From Paracoccaceae bacterium (GTDB lineage Bacteria > Pseudomonadota > Alphaproteobacteria > Rhizobiales > Stappiaceae): a stretch of DNA of 64,000 nt. Location: the NCBI GenBank assembly GCA_013373445.1, contig JABXHV010000084.1:1-64000 (forward strand), given 5' to 3'. The translations under genes were made by a program, and so were the position numbers. The notes beneath the pieces are model-generated. The model was not told where the DNA came from and did no database searches. It saw nothing but the letters and a program-made list of their open reading frames with translations. Below, piece after piece: positions 19,473 through 29,527 of this stretch (position 1 is the first letter of the stretch; each line of letters opens with the position of its first letter).

Positions 19473-19913
19473 ATGCGGCTGGCTATTGGAATACTGCTTC
19501 CACTTACGACATTTTCGTTCGCGCTGGGCATCACGCTTCCGCTGATGGTTTTCGAAAAGTTCTTTTTGTTTGAAGAACGCCATTCACTGCTTGCCGTTCT
19601 GACCAGTCTCTGGGAAGGCGACGAGTTTGTATTGGCGGTCCTTATCGCATTGTTTTCGATAGGCTTTCCAGCTATCAAGATCATCTTGCTGCATGTTGCA
19701 TCCCTGTCTGGATCCAAGAGCAGGTCTCTTCATTTGCTGAGCATAATCAGCAAGTGGTCGATGCTCGATGTGATGCTGGTGGCACTGGTTTTGTTTGCTG
19801 CAAAGACCAGCGGTATCGCGTCTGCGACGATCTTGCCTGGCCTTTGGTTCTATGCGTTTGCCGCGCTCGGATCGACGGTCGTCACCTTCTTGTGTACCAG
19901 CCGTCGGAGCTGA
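19473..19913 (+). CDS. Paraquat-inducible protein A (PqiA) family membrane protein
   Basis: 146 aa, four TM helices; GFPAIKIILLHVAS...ISKWSMLDVMLVALVLFAAK is the PqiA-domain pattern. Confidence 0.75.
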   Translation: MRLAIGILLPLTTFSFALGITLPLMVFEKFFLFEERHSLLAVLTSLWEGDEFVLAVLIALFSIGFPAIKIILLHVASLSGSKSRSLHLLSIISKWSMLDVMLVALVLFAAKTSGIASATILPGLWFYAFAALGSTVVTFLCTSRRS

Positions 19914-19921
19914 CGCTCAAG

Positions 19922-21004
19922 TCACTTCAAGACGCGATTTCTTTTCGCGGCAAAATCCTGAACGCCTTGAACCTTTACTGATCCTTGTGCCCCAGCTTGA
20001 AGAGCATCAACGAAGGATTGGATCCATTTAGCAGAATGGGATTGCGGCAGTTTCAGTTTGTCGCAACGCGCTTTGGCGATCAGTGAAAACGAATCCAGGG
20101 ACAGTTCCGCATCGATCGCAATGCGGATGGCTTTGCTTACATTTCCATTGAATATTGCATTTCGCACGATGCCTTTGGCGGTTCGTGTCGCAATTCCCAA
20201 AAGTTCGATGGCTTCATCAAAGCGGTCGCTGTGCAGCAGCAATGCGATGAGGTCATCCAGCGATATTTTTTGACCCTGAGCGAAGCTCCACAATTCACGC
20301 ATGCTCATGTTTTCGAGCTGGATTGCGTATTTTTGCTGGAGTGCCCTGAGGGTCTCAAAGCGCGAGACCTCTTCTTTTTCGATAACACCGTCAAGCAGTT
20401 GTTGGAGTCTCTGTTTCGTCGCGCCGCGGACGTGAGGCATCAAGAGCTCGCAGACGGCTGGCGTCAGGTCGGTGCGGGTAGCCAAGTCTTCACGCAGTAC
20501 GACGTCCTGCACCGCATGGCGGACAAGTGCCTTCAAAGCTGCCGGTGACAAGACAATTTCGCGGTTTCCTGCGAGGAGACGCCTCACACTTGTGTTGCCA
20601 CGTTTCGTTAAGGCATTTGAAACATCGAAATGAATATCGCTTCGTCTGGCGAGCACCTGGAGGTGTTTTTCATCCAGTGTTGTCGCCAGTTCGTACAAAT
20701 CTTCCTGGCTGAAGCCCGTAAAGCATTCGAGAATAGGCAGGGCGATTCGAATTTCATCCTGCGCAATACGCATCACGAGTTGCATCGGAGAGCGAGGCTC
20801 TACTGACACTTTGCGTGATAGACGTGCTCGGTCAGGTGGCGGCGCCACCGGATAAAGAATGAGTGCAATATCCGCAAACGCTTGAATTTCCTGTTGAGTT
20901 CGCTTCTCAATCTCGCTCAGGATCGCATCCGCAAGCCCCACCAGAAGTGCGCCGCGAGATTCTTTTGATCTGTCTTTTGCGAGGTCCAGGAAATGTGGAA
21001 GCAT
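19922..21004 (-). CDS. DUF2336 domain-containing protein
   Basis: 360 aa all-helical repeats; LYELATTLDEKHLQVLARRSDIHFDVSNALTKRGNTSVRRLLAGN is typical of alphaproteobacterial DUF2336 proteins. Confidence 0.75.
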   Translation of the reverse strand: MLPHFLDLAKDRSKESRGALLVGLADAILSEIEKRTQQEIQAFADIALILYPVAPPPDRARLSRKVSVEPRSPMQLVMRIAQDEIRIALPILECFTGFSQEDLYELATTLDEKHLQVLARRSDIHFDVSNALTKRGNTSVRRLLAGNREIVLSPAALKALVRHAVQDVVLREDLATRTDLTPAVCELLMPHVRGATKQRLQQLLDGVIEKEEVSRFETLRALQQKYAIQLENMSMRELWSFAQGQKISLDDLIALLLHSDRFDEAIELLGIATRTAKGIVRNAIFNGNVSKAIRIAIDAELSLDSFSLIAKARCDKLKLPQSHSAKWIQSFVDALQAGAQGSVKVQGVQDFAAKRNRVLK

Positions 21005-21195
21005 TGCGCATTTTCGCTACGAGTTATTTTGTACGTAAATAGTACCAGTCTTTAAATTAGTTAAAATAGTCTTGCGCATTGGCGAGTGGCCTTGTTGGCT
21101 TTAGCTGGGCCATGAGATGATGTAATAACGTTGTGCATTCTGTACCTTACTGGATTGGAGAATGCTGTTGATGAAAGCTAGGCGGTTGTAATTTC

Positions 21196-23616
21196 ATGAA
21201 AACGCTTCTTCGCGTAGGTCTTTTGCTTGTCCTTGCGACATGCACCTTTAGTACATTTGCGAGTGCACAAAATCCGTTGTCGGTCCTCACAGGAGGGTTA
21301 GGTGCGACAACTGAATCCCCTGCGGAGGCTCCGGCCGAACCTACTGTTGAGGATGCAACGCAGGCGCTGATCAAGGTGCTGGAGGACCCTGATCAACGAC
21401 AGGCGCTGATTGACCAGCTTGGTCAACTCAGTACACCGAAAGAGACAACCAATGGCAGCGACGCATCAACGCAGACCGCGCCAAATTCGCCAACCGCAGG
21501 GTCTGACAGTTCTCCAGCAGCCGGCGATGGAAGCACGCCAGATTCGACTTCTGCCGCAGAGAGCACGCAGGATGAGAGCGGGGAAGGCCTTGAGCCTGAG
21601 AGCTTCGCTTATTGGCTGAGTAACTACACGCGTGCTCTTGCAGATAACTTTATTGATGTGTTCAAGCGCGTTCAACAAACGTTCCAAGGGCTCATTTTTC
21701 TGGTCGATGGAACGGTTGATGTGTCCCTTTCAAAAGCGAGCGGTCCGCTTTGGGATGTGTTTGTTGTCCTGATTGCTGCCTACAGCGGATACACGGCGAT
21801 CAGAGCTTTTGAACGGCTGTTTCTGACATCACGAATTGCAGCCGCGCGAGATCATAAGTGGACCCAAAGACTTGGTTTGGGGATACTTGTTCTCCTGTAT
21901 GATTGCTTTTGCCTGGCGGTCGGCGCTGGCGCTGGCCAGTCCGCTGGGTATTTTATGGGATCGCAAACCGCGGGCGTCCATGATTTGAGCCTTTTTGAAA
22001 GCCTCGCCGTGAACGCATTTGTTATTGTGGGAGCGTTGCGGATTGGCCTCAGAGTGCTGCTCGCGCCAAATCGATCGGCCTTGCGCGTCGTTCCGCTTGA
22101 AGACGAACCTGCATATGATCTTTACCGACGTCTGGGCTTCATTGCCATCTTTGCCGGGTTTGGCCTGTTACTCGCAGTCCCGTTTGCCAACCGCACAATT
22201 TCATTTCTGCTTGGGAATGGGGTGCGGTTTTTTGTTGTAGCGGCGACCGTAGTCCTGGTGATCCGTTTGGTGGCACGAAGCCGTGAAGATGTTGAACAGG
22301 CAATCCTGCGCCACTCGGAGAATTCAAACAGCCAGTTGGTGCAAGGGCTGTTCGAACAATTTGCCTCTGTCTGGCACATCTTTTCCTACCTCTACATCCT
22401 ACTTGTATCGCTGATTTGGATTTCGCGCCCCTTCGATGCGGTTGCCATTGTCCTGAATTCCACCTTGATGACTTTGATTGCGGTTTTTGTCGGAGGCGCG
22501 CTTTCAGCGCTTTTGGGGCGCATCAGCCGACGAGGTGTCACACTTCCCCACGGGCTCAAGGCCGGCTTGCCAATGCTGGAACATCGGCTGAACATTTTCG
22601 TCCCTCGCATTCTGGGTTTTCTGCGGCTTTTGATCTCGCTCGCGACGTTGCTTGTTCTCCTGGATGTGTGGGGCATGTTCGACTTTGGGGACTGGCTGTT
22701 TTCGGAAGGCGGACTAGGGGCGCTGGAAAGCTATGGCTCAGCCTTTGTGGTGCTGTTGATTTCATTCATGATCTGGCTTTCGGTAATGTCCTGGGTTGAT
22801 TTCCGGCTCCGTGAGCGCCGCGGATATGTTGTCACAGCACGCGTCCGGACCCTGTTCCAGTTGTTCCAGAATGCCTTTACCGTCATCGTTTTGGTGATGG
22901 CCGCTTTGCTGATGCTTTCCGAAATCGGTATTAACATCGGTCCGTTGATCGCTGGTGCCGGTGTTGTCGGTTTGGCAATTTCATTTGGTGCGCAGACACT
23001 CGTCAAAGACATCATCACGGGAGCCTTCATTCAGATTGAAAATGCTTTGAATGAGGGAGATGTTGTCACCGTCGCAGGTGTGACGGGTGTTGTTGAGCGT
23101 TTGACTGTGCGTTCAGTGCGCTTGCGCGATCTGGATGGGACAACGCACGTTGTTCCCTTTTCGTCGGTCGACATGGTTTCCAACTTTATGCGCGATTATT
23201 CTTACCACGTCGCAGTTATCGGGGTTTCCTACGACACCGATATCAAGGTGGCTAAACTGGCGCTGGAAGAGGCCTTTAACCGGCTGCGAGATACCGAATA
23301 TGGTCAATACATAATCGGTGAACTGGAAGTGCATGGTGTTACCAGTTTTGGCGCAAGCGCGATCGATATCAGGGTTCGGATCAAGACAACTCCCGGTGAT
23401 CAATGGGGAACCGGGCGTGCCTACAATGAGTTCATCAAGGAAGTCTTCGATGAGCAGGAAATCGAGATTCCGTTCCCTCACATCACGTATCAACCATCCA
23501 AAACCAAAGAGCGTCCTGCGTGGACCAAAGTGGAAGATACCCCAGAGGACAAGAAGAAGGACGACCATTTCCAGACAGTGCGCGATACGGAAATGCCGGA
23601 CTCCGATGGTGACTAG
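21196..23616 (+). CDS. MscS-family mechanosensitive ion channel with large N-terminal region
   Basis: 806 aa; signal peptide, multiple TM helices, MscS core (GPLIAGAGVVGLAISFGAQTLVKDIITGAFIQIENALNEGDVVTVAGVTGVVERLTVRSVRLRDLDGTTHVVPFSSV). Confidence 0.92.
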   Translation: MKTLLRVGLLLVLATCTFSTFASAQNPLSVLTGGLGATTESPAEAPAEPTVEDATQALIKVLEDPDQRQALIDQLGQLSTPKETTNGSDASTQTAPNSPTAGSDSSPAAGDGSTPDSTSAAESTQDESGEGLEPESFAYWLSNYTRALADNFIDVFKRVQQTFQGLIFLVDGTVDVSLSKASGPLWDVFVVLIAAYSGYTAIRAFERLFLTSRIAAARDHKWTQRLGLGILVLLYDCFCLAVGAGAGQSAGYFMGSQTAGVHDLSLFESLAVNAFVIVGALRIGLRVLLAPNRSALRVVPLEDEPAYDLYRRLGFIAIFAGFGLLLAVPFANRTISFLLGNGVRFFVVAATVVLVIRLVARSREDVEQAILRHSENSNSQLVQGLFEQFASVWHIFSYLYILLVSLIWISRPFDAVAIVLNSTLMTLIAVFVGGALSALLGRISRRGVTLPHGLKAGLPMLEHRLNIFVPRILGFLRLLISLATLLVLLDVWGMFDFGDWLFSEGGLGALESYGSAFVVLLISFMIWLSVMSWVDFRLRERRGYVVTARVRTLFQLFQNAFTVIVLVMAALLMLSEIGINIGPLIAGAGVVGLAISFGAQTLVKDIITGAFIQIENALNEGDVVTVAGVTGVVERLTVRSVRLRDLDGTTHVVPFSSVDMVSNFMRDYSYHVAVIGVSYDTDIKVAKLALEEAFNRLRDTEYGQYIIGELEVHGVTSFGASAIDIRVRIKTTPGDQWGTGRAYNEFIKEVFDEQEIEIPFPHITYQPSKTKERPAWTKVEDTPEDKKKDDHFQTVRDTEMPDSDGD

Positions 23617-23681
23617 TAGGACCACGCTTTTTTCCAACCAACAGAACTGGCTCGGTCAAGCGAGCTGGTTTTGTTGATTGA

Positions 23682-23729
23682 TTTTCGATATCTTTCGTTT
23701 TATTTTCGTTTTCGAATGATTTCGATAGA
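23682..23729 (+). promoter_or_regulatory. Phased TTCG repeats upstream of glpD; candidate GlpR operator
   Basis: TTCG at 23684, 23694, 23705, 23711, 23721 within TTTTCGATATCTTTCGTTTTATTTTCGTTTTCGAATGATTTCGATAG, ending about 30 bp before the glpD ATG. Confidence 0.5.
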
Positions 23730-23755
23730 AAATAAATGTAGCCCGGGAGGGCAAG

Positions 23756-25279
23756 ATGAAGATGGCCGACTTCGATTTGATCGTAATTGGAGGTGGTATC
23801 AACGGGACTGGAATTGCGCGTGATGCAGCCGGTCGCGGTTCCAAGGTTTTATTGGCAGAAATGGCGGACCTTGCGGGTGCTACGTCATCTGCCTCTACGA
23901 AGCTGATACACGGCGGTCTACGTTATCTGGAGTATTACGAGTTTGGCCTCGTTCGCAAGGCCCTCAAAGAACGTGAGATTTTGTGGCAGTCGGTCCCCCA
24001 TATTGCCTATCCGCTGCGCTTTATACTGCCGCATCACAGTGGCCTTCGTCCAGCTTGGCTCCTGCGCCTGGGACTGTTCCTTTATGATTATCTTGGCGGT
24101 CGCAAGTTGTTGCCTGCAACCAAGACTGTCCGTCTCGATACGCCGCCTTTCGGACGCGGTTTGAAGGGCATTTTCAAAAAAGGATTTGAATATTCAGATT
24201 GCTGGGTGGATGACGCTCGATTGGTGGTTCTCAATGCGCGCGATGCTGCCGAGCGCGGCGCTAAGATTCTCACGCGTACTCAGTGCACGAGTGCGCGTCG
24301 GGTGGATGCCTTTTGGGAGGTGACGCTTCGCGATTTAACAACAGGCAAGGAGCGAACGGTAACGTCGAAGGCGCTGGTGAACGCTGCTGGTCCTTGGGTT
24401 GCTGAACTGCTCAATTCTGTTGTTGGCGCAAACGCCAGTTCAGGTGTCCGGCTGGTGAAGGGCAGTCACATTGTGGTCCCACGTCTATTCGAGCACGATC
24501 GCTGTTTCATTTTCCAAAATGGTGATGGCAGGATCGTGTTCGCGATACCTTATGAAACGGATTTCACACTGATTGGTACGACCGACGTTGATTTTGAGCA
24601 GGACCCGCGCGGAGTAAAAATCTCGCAGGACGAAATCGATTACCTGTGTAGCGCGGTGAGTGAATACCTGGAAACACCTGTGACACCAGACGATGTCGTT
24701 CACACTTATTCGGGCGTCAGGCCGTTGTTCGACGACGGGGAAGCCGACGCAAAGGCTGCAACGCGAGATTACGTTCTTGAGCTTGAGGGCGACGATACGA
24801 CTCCGGCGCTGCTATCGGTTTTCGGCGGGAAGATCACCACGTACCGAAAGCTTGCAGAGCATGCGTTGGAGAAACTGGACCCGTTCTTGGACTATCAGAA
24901 CGATGGTTGGACTGCAGGTGTTCCTCTGCCAGGCGGTGATTTTCCTGCGTTGGGATTTGATCAACTGGTTGCCGATCTGCACAGCAACTACCCGTTTCTT
25001 GATGAGCGCTTTGCGTCTCGACTTTGCCGAAGTTACGGCACAGATGCAGCGAAGATTTTGGGTAAGGCTCAGAGTATCGCAGACCTTGGAGAGTTTTTTG
25101 GTTTCAATCTCTATGAGTGCGAAGTGCGGTGGTTAATTGACCGCGAGTGGGCCCGAACGGTCGAGGACATTGTCTGGCGGCGATCCAAGTTGGGCCTTCG
25201 CTTATCAGAAGCCGAGTTTGCTGAGCTTGAAGCGTTTGTCGCAAACTATGTTGCAAGTAAGCTTTCGGCGGGCTCATAG
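23756..25279 (+). CDS. glpD: FAD-dependent glycerol-3-phosphate dehydrogenase
   Basis: FDLIVIGGGINGTGIARDAAGRGSKVLLAEMADLAGATSSASTKLIHGGLRYLEYYEFGLVRKALKERE. Confidence 0.95.
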   Translation: MKMADFDLIVIGGGINGTGIARDAAGRGSKVLLAEMADLAGATSSASTKLIHGGLRYLEYYEFGLVRKALKEREILWQSVPHIAYPLRFILPHHSGLRPAWLLRLGLFLYDYLGGRKLLPATKTVRLDTPPFGRGLKGIFKKGFEYSDCWVDDARLVVLNARDAAERGAKILTRTQCTSARRVDAFWEVTLRDLTTGKERTVTSKALVNAAGPWVAELLNSVVGANASSGVRLVKGSHIVVPRLFEHDRCFIFQNGDGRIVFAIPYETDFTLIGTTDVDFEQDPRGVKISQDEIDYLCSAVSEYLETPVTPDDVVHTYSGVRPLFDDGEADAKAATRDYVLELEGDDTTPALLSVFGGKITTYRKLAEHALEKLDPFLDYQNDGWTAGVPLPGGDFPALGFDQLVADLHSNYPFLDERFASRLCRSYGTDAAKILGKAQSIADLGEFFGFNLYECEVRWLIDREWARTVEDIVWRRSKLGLRLSEAEFAELEAFVANYVASKLSAGS

Positions 25280-25384
25280 AATAGTGAATTGGTGTGGTCA
25301 TGCGGCAGCTCTCAGTTCAGCTGCTACGCAATCGCTTTGATCTGACAAAAAGCTGAAGAAACAGCTGGATCGACTTGGGAGGAA

Positions 25385-26878
25385 ATGATGGCGGGATATA
25401 TTCTGGCAATTGATCAGGGTACGACCTCAAGCCGGGCGATCGTGTTCGACGATCAGTTCCAGCCAGTTGGAATTGGGCAGCAGGAATTCAAGCAGCATTT
25501 TCCAAAGTCTGGCTGGGTGGAACATGATCCCAAGGATCTTTGGGAAAGCACTTTGTCCGTGTGCCGTGAGGCGCTGGAGAAGGCTGAACTCTCTGCTTCC
25601 GACATCGCCGCCATTGGGATCACAAACCAACGCGAGACCACGCTGGTCTGGGAAAAGGGGACAGGGAAACCCGTCTACAATGCGATTGTCTGGCAGGATC
25701 GCAGAACATCCGATTTCTGCGCGAAACTGAAATCTGACGGACTCGAAGAGCGTTTTACGCGTAAGACAGGTTTGTTGCTGGATCCTTATTTTTCGGGGAC
25801 AAAGATTGCATGGATCTTGGACAATGTTGTGGGGGCCAGAGAAAAGGCTGAACGCGGTGAGCTGGCTTTTGGGACCGTCGACAGTTGGGTGATCTGGAAC
25901 CTGACGGAGGGCGAACGGCACGTTACCGATGCAACAAATGCCTCTCGAACTCTGCTATTTAATATCCGTGAGAACGCCTGGGATGAAGAGCTTTGCAGCG
26001 CATTGGGTGTGCCAAGTTCAATGTTGCCTGACGTTCTTGATTGTGCAGATGAGTTTGGTGAAACCGCTCCAGATATTCTGGGTGTTTCGATTCCCGTATT
26101 GGGAGTCGCAGGCGATCAGCATGCTGCAACCATTGGGCAGGCATGTTTTGAACCCGGCATGGTCAAGTCAACGTATGGCACAGGTTGCTTTGCGCTGATC
26201 AATACTGGAGACACCGCAGTTCAATCTGAAAACCGGCTTTTGACCACGATTGCGTATCGTCTGGATGGTAAGCCAACCTATGCGCTGGAAGGGTCGATTT
26301 TCATTGCCGGTGCAGCGGTTCAGTGGCTGCGCGATGGTTTGGGTTTGATCTCTAAAGCCTCTGAGACCCAGGCGCTTGCGGAAAAGGCGGATGCTGAGCA
26401 GCGTGTCTATATGGTCCCAGCTTTCGTGGGCCTGGGGGCTCCCCATTGGGACGCTGATGCGCGTGGTGCGATCTTCGGTCTGACGCGAGCGACCGGACCG
26501 GCGGAGTTTGCCCGTGCTGCGCTTGAAAGCGTTGGCTATCAAACGTGCGATCTGGTCGCTGCCATGCAAGCCGATTGGGGTGAGGGGGAGCAGGCTGTGT
26601 TGCGCGTCGACGGTGGAATGACCGCCTCTGATTGGACGATGCAGTTTCTCGCAGATATCTTGGGCGCTCCAGTGGATCGTCCGACTGTTTTGGAGACCAC
26701 CGCGCTTGGGGCCGCATGGCTGGCTGGCTCAAGGGCTGGCGTTTGGCCAGATCGCAAAGAGTTCTCGTCTCGCTGGCAACTGGACCGGCGTTTTGAGCCT
26801 AATATGGCTGAAAGCGTGAGGGAAGAACGGTTGGGCGGTTGGCGAGATGCTGTGCGAAGGACGCGCAGCGAGCTTTAG
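25385..26878 (+). CDS. glpK: Glycerol kinase
   Basis: [73 protein letters not shown]. Confidence 0.96.
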   Translation: MMAGYILAIDQGTTSSRAIVFDDQFQPVGIGQQEFKQHFPKSGWVEHDPKDLWESTLSVCREALEKAELSASDIAAIGITNQRETTLVWEKGTGKPVYNAIVWQDRRTSDFCAKLKSDGLEERFTRKTGLLLDPYFSGTKIAWILDNVVGAREKAERGELAFGTVDSWVIWNLTEGERHVTDATNASRTLLFNIRENAWDEELCSALGVPSSMLPDVLDCADEFGETAPDILGVSIPVLGVAGDQHAATIGQACFEPGMVKSTYGTGCFALINTGDTAVQSENRLLTTIAYRLDGKPTYALEGSIFIAGAAVQWLRDGLGLISKASETQALAEKADAEQRVYMVPAFVGLGAPHWDADARGAIFGLTRATGPAEFARAALESVGYQTCDLVAAMQADWGEGEQAVLRVDGGMTASDWTMQFLADILGAPVDRPTVLETTALGAAWLAGSRAGVWPDRKEFSSRWQLDRRFEPNMAESVREERLGGWRDAVRRTRSEL

Positions 26879-26909
26879 CTTGAAACCTCGGAATTTGTTG
26901 TATTGTGAT

Positions 26910-26937
26910 AATTCGATAGTTCGATTATTATCGAATT
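26910..26937 (+). promoter_or_regulatory. Inverted-repeat operator abutting the arsR start codon
   Basis: AATTCGATA (26910-26918) and TATCGAATT (26929-26937), with a second palindrome TTCGAT-TATT-ATCGAA at 26920-26935; arsR ATG at 26938. Confidence 0.65.
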
Positions 26938-27279
26938 ATGAAAAAGACACTAGCACTTGAAGCGCTGGCAGCGCTCGGACAAGAGACCCGTCTTGAAGTG
27001 TTTCGTTTGCTCGTAAAGGCGGGCAAACGAGGCATGACGGCGGGCAAGATTTCCGAAGACCTTGGCGTTCGCGCGAACACTCTCTCCACTCACTTGAGTT
27101 TTCTTGTCCGGGCTGGCTTGCTGTCTTCCGAGCGTGACGGTCGCTCCATCTATTTCTCCGCCAACATCGAAACGATGAATGCGCTTGTCATTTATCTTCT
27201 GGAAGATTGCTGTGGCGGCAATCCAGGTCTTTGTGCGCCGTTTTTGAATTCCAACGAAGATACGTCACGCAAATGCTGA
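26938..27279 (+). CDS. arsR: ArsR-family metalloregulator with Cys-rich C-terminus
   Basis: LAALGQETRLEVFRLLVKAGKRGMTAGKISEDLGVRANTLSTHLSFLVRAGLLSSERDGRSIYFSAN; C-terminal EDCCGGNPGLC. Confidence 0.87.
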   Translation: MKKTLALEALAALGQETRLEVFRLLVKAGKRGMTAGKISEDLGVRANTLSTHLSFLVRAGLLSSERDGRSIYFSANIETMNALVIYLLEDCCGGNPGLCAPFLNSNEDTSRKC

Positions 27280-27328
27280 TTGAGACCTGTTGTTTTTCAA
27301 ATTCAGACTATTTTCCCGGAGCGACGAC

Positions 27329-28018
27329 ATGAGGATTTATGAACTGCCACGCCGGCTCGTGGCCGAATGTCTTGGTACAGGGCTCCTGGTCGCGACTGTT
27401 GTCGGCTCTGGCGTCATGGCGGATGGTTTGTCGTCTGATGACGGAATTGCCCTGTTGGGGAACACCATACCCACAGGTGCCATTCTCGTCGTGCTCATCA
27501 CTGTCTTTGGTCCAATCTCCGGTGCGCATTTCAACCCGGCCGTGACGTTCGTATTCTGGCTGAAGAAGATGCTAGGTGTTCGTGAGGCACTTGCCTATGT
27601 CGCGGTTCAGGTTCTTGGCGGTCTTGTTGGAACCTTCATTGCACATATCATGTTCGATCTCTCAGTGGTGCAAGCGTCAGAGACAGTGAGGACAGGCGGG
27701 GGGCAATGGGTTGCTGAGATCGTTGCCACGTTCGGTTTGGTCGCCACAATTCTTGGCGGTATTCATTCCCGCGAAAGTGCTGTGCCCTGGCTTGTCGGCC
27801 TTTACATAACTGCCGCATATTGGTTTACCGCTTCCACGTCTTTTGCTAATCCGGCAGTTGCAGTTGCGCGCGGTTTCACAAACACATTTTCGGGAATTCG
27901 ACCCATCGATTTGCCTGGGTTCATTGGCAGTGAATTGGTGGGGGCAGTCCTTGCGCTATGGTTGATGAGCTGGCTTTTGGGCGTGGCTTCAACAGCGCAT
28001 GAGCAGACTACCAGCTAG
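27329..28018 (+). CDS. MIP-family aquaglyceroporin (AqpS-like)
   Basis: Two NPA motifs (SGAHFNPAVTF, SFANPAVAVARG) and six TM helices; directly downstream of arsR. Start set to ATG 27329. Confidence 0.85.
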   Translation: MRIYELPRRLVAECLGTGLLVATVVGSGVMADGLSSDDGIALLGNTIPTGAILVVLITVFGPISGAHFNPAVTFVFWLKKMLGVREALAYVAVQVLGGLVGTFIAHIMFDLSVVQASETVRTGGGQWVAEIVATFGLVATILGGIHSRESAVPWLVGLYITAAYWFTASTSFANPAVAVARGFTNTFSGIRPIDLPGFIGSELVGAVLALWLMSWLLGVASTAHEQTTS

Positions 28019-28267
28019 CAAGTTCGTTGTTTGAGCTTCCCTCGCCACGTGCACCGCCAACGGCGGTTTCGTTTGCGTTTTGGCGTTGACAGTCATCAGG
28101 TTGAATAGCAAAGTTTGCGAATGGTTTTGCGCCGCTGCTGGCAAGAGCCTGCGTCCATTTCTATCTTGCTGGAAACTGGGCGTGCCTGAGAAACGAGTTA
28201 AATACTTAGATTATCCCTGATCCTGCTCCGTTCGGCGTGGGAACTCCCGCACGAAGGTAGAGATTAG

Positions 28268-29512
28268 ATGAGCCCGCAAAAGGTTGTCGTCGTTGGTGCT
28301 GGCATTGTCGGCTTGGCAAGCGCGGCCGTGCTTGTTGCCCGTGGCTGTTCCGTGACTGTAGTCGATCGTGAAGGCCCGGCGGCCGGGGCGAGCCAGGGAA
28401 ATGCGGGCGGTATTGCATGGACCGACGTCAGACCGTTGGCCTCTCCCGGAATAATGGGGCAGGCTATCAAGTGGATGCTTGACCCGCTTGGTCCCCTGTC
28501 GATACGTCCAGCGTATGCCTTGAAAGCACTGCCGTGGTTCCTGAGATTTGCGCGTGCAAGCAGTCCAGCGCAGGTTCAGAAAAGTACCACGGCTCTGGCG
28601 GCCTTGAATGACCGAGCATGGGACTCCTGGCAGACAGTTTGGAAGTTGACCGGAACCCATAATCAGGTTCAACGGAAGGGGTGCCTCCAGGTTTTCGATA
28701 CCAAGAGCTCCTTTGAGAACGCGCGTGCGAGATGGGCAGAGCAGCGCTCCTATGGCATTGAGGTCAGAGAATTGACCGGAGATGAATGCCGCGAGGTTGA
28801 GCCGGAGCTCTCCAATCGTGTTGTCGGCGGTGCCTTTGTTCCAGCTTGGTCACAGGTGGATGATCCCAAGAAACTCTGCCTCTCGATCTATGACTGGTTG
28901 AAAACGCAAGGCGTGGAGTTTGTTGTCGGCGATGCAAAATCTGCGGTTCCTGGCGGTCGTGGTCCTGAGGTTCATCTGTCGGACGAACGGGTGCTAACGG
29001 CAGATAAGGTCGTGATTGCTTGTGGTGCCTGGTCTAAAAAACTGGCTGTACAACTGGGGGACAAGGTGCCGCTCGATACCGAGCGTGGGTATAATATTAC
29101 CATTCCCGAGCCTGGGCTAAAGCTCAGCACGTTTGTCATGCTATCCGGTCACGGGTTTGCGGTATCGCATTTGGAGCATGGTTTGCGGGTTGGTGGTGCT
29201 GTTGAGTTTGCAGGACTTGATCTGCCGCCAAACTGGAAGCGCGTGGATGCAATGCTCTCCAAAGCTAAGATCTATTTCCCCCAGCTTCAGTCAGACACAG
29301 GGAAACGCTGGATGGGCTTTCGGCCGTCCTTGCCGGATAGCTTGCCAGTGATTGGGAAATCATCGGCAAGCCCGGATATTGTTTACGGGTTCGGTCATGC
29401 GCATCATGGGCTCACGGAAGCTGCGGTTACCGCGGAGATGCTAAGCGCCTTGATGTTTGATGAAGTGCCTGTCGTCGACGCTACACCCTTTAGTGCGGCT
29501 CGTTTCAAGTAA
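28268..29512 (+). CDS. FAD-dependent D-amino acid dehydrogenase (DadA-like; possibly D-hydroxyproline dehydrogenase)
   Basis: KVVVVGAGIVGLASAAVLVARGCSVTVVDREGPAAGASQGNAGGI; GFRPSLPDSLPVIGKSS...VYGFGHAHHGLT; adjacent to a hydroxyproline epimerase. Confidence 0.85.
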   Translation: MSPQKVVVVGAGIVGLASAAVLVARGCSVTVVDREGPAAGASQGNAGGIAWTDVRPLASPGIMGQAIKWMLDPLGPLSIRPAYALKALPWFLRFARASSPAQVQKSTTALAALNDRAWDSWQTVWKLTGTHNQVQRKGCLQVFDTKSSFENARARWAEQRSYGIEVRELTGDECREVEPELSNRVVGGAFVPAWSQVDDPKKLCLSIYDWLKTQGVEFVVGDAKSAVPGGRGPEVHLSDERVLTADKVVIACGAWSKKLAVQLGDKVPLDTERGYNITIPEPGLKLSTFVMLSGHGFAVSHLEHGLRVGGAVEFAGLDLPPNWKRVDAMLSKAKIYFPQLQSDTGKRWMGFRPSLPDSLPVIGKSSASPDIVYGFGHAHHGLTEAAVTAEMLSALMFDEVPVVDATPFSAARFK

Positions 29513-29527
29513 CACGGGGCTGAGTGT

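Noticed and set aside
21050-21070. TTAAATTAGTTAA upstream of the DUF2336 gene as a CtrA box
   Set aside because: Spacer is 5 nt, not 7, in an AT-rich region; expected by chance.
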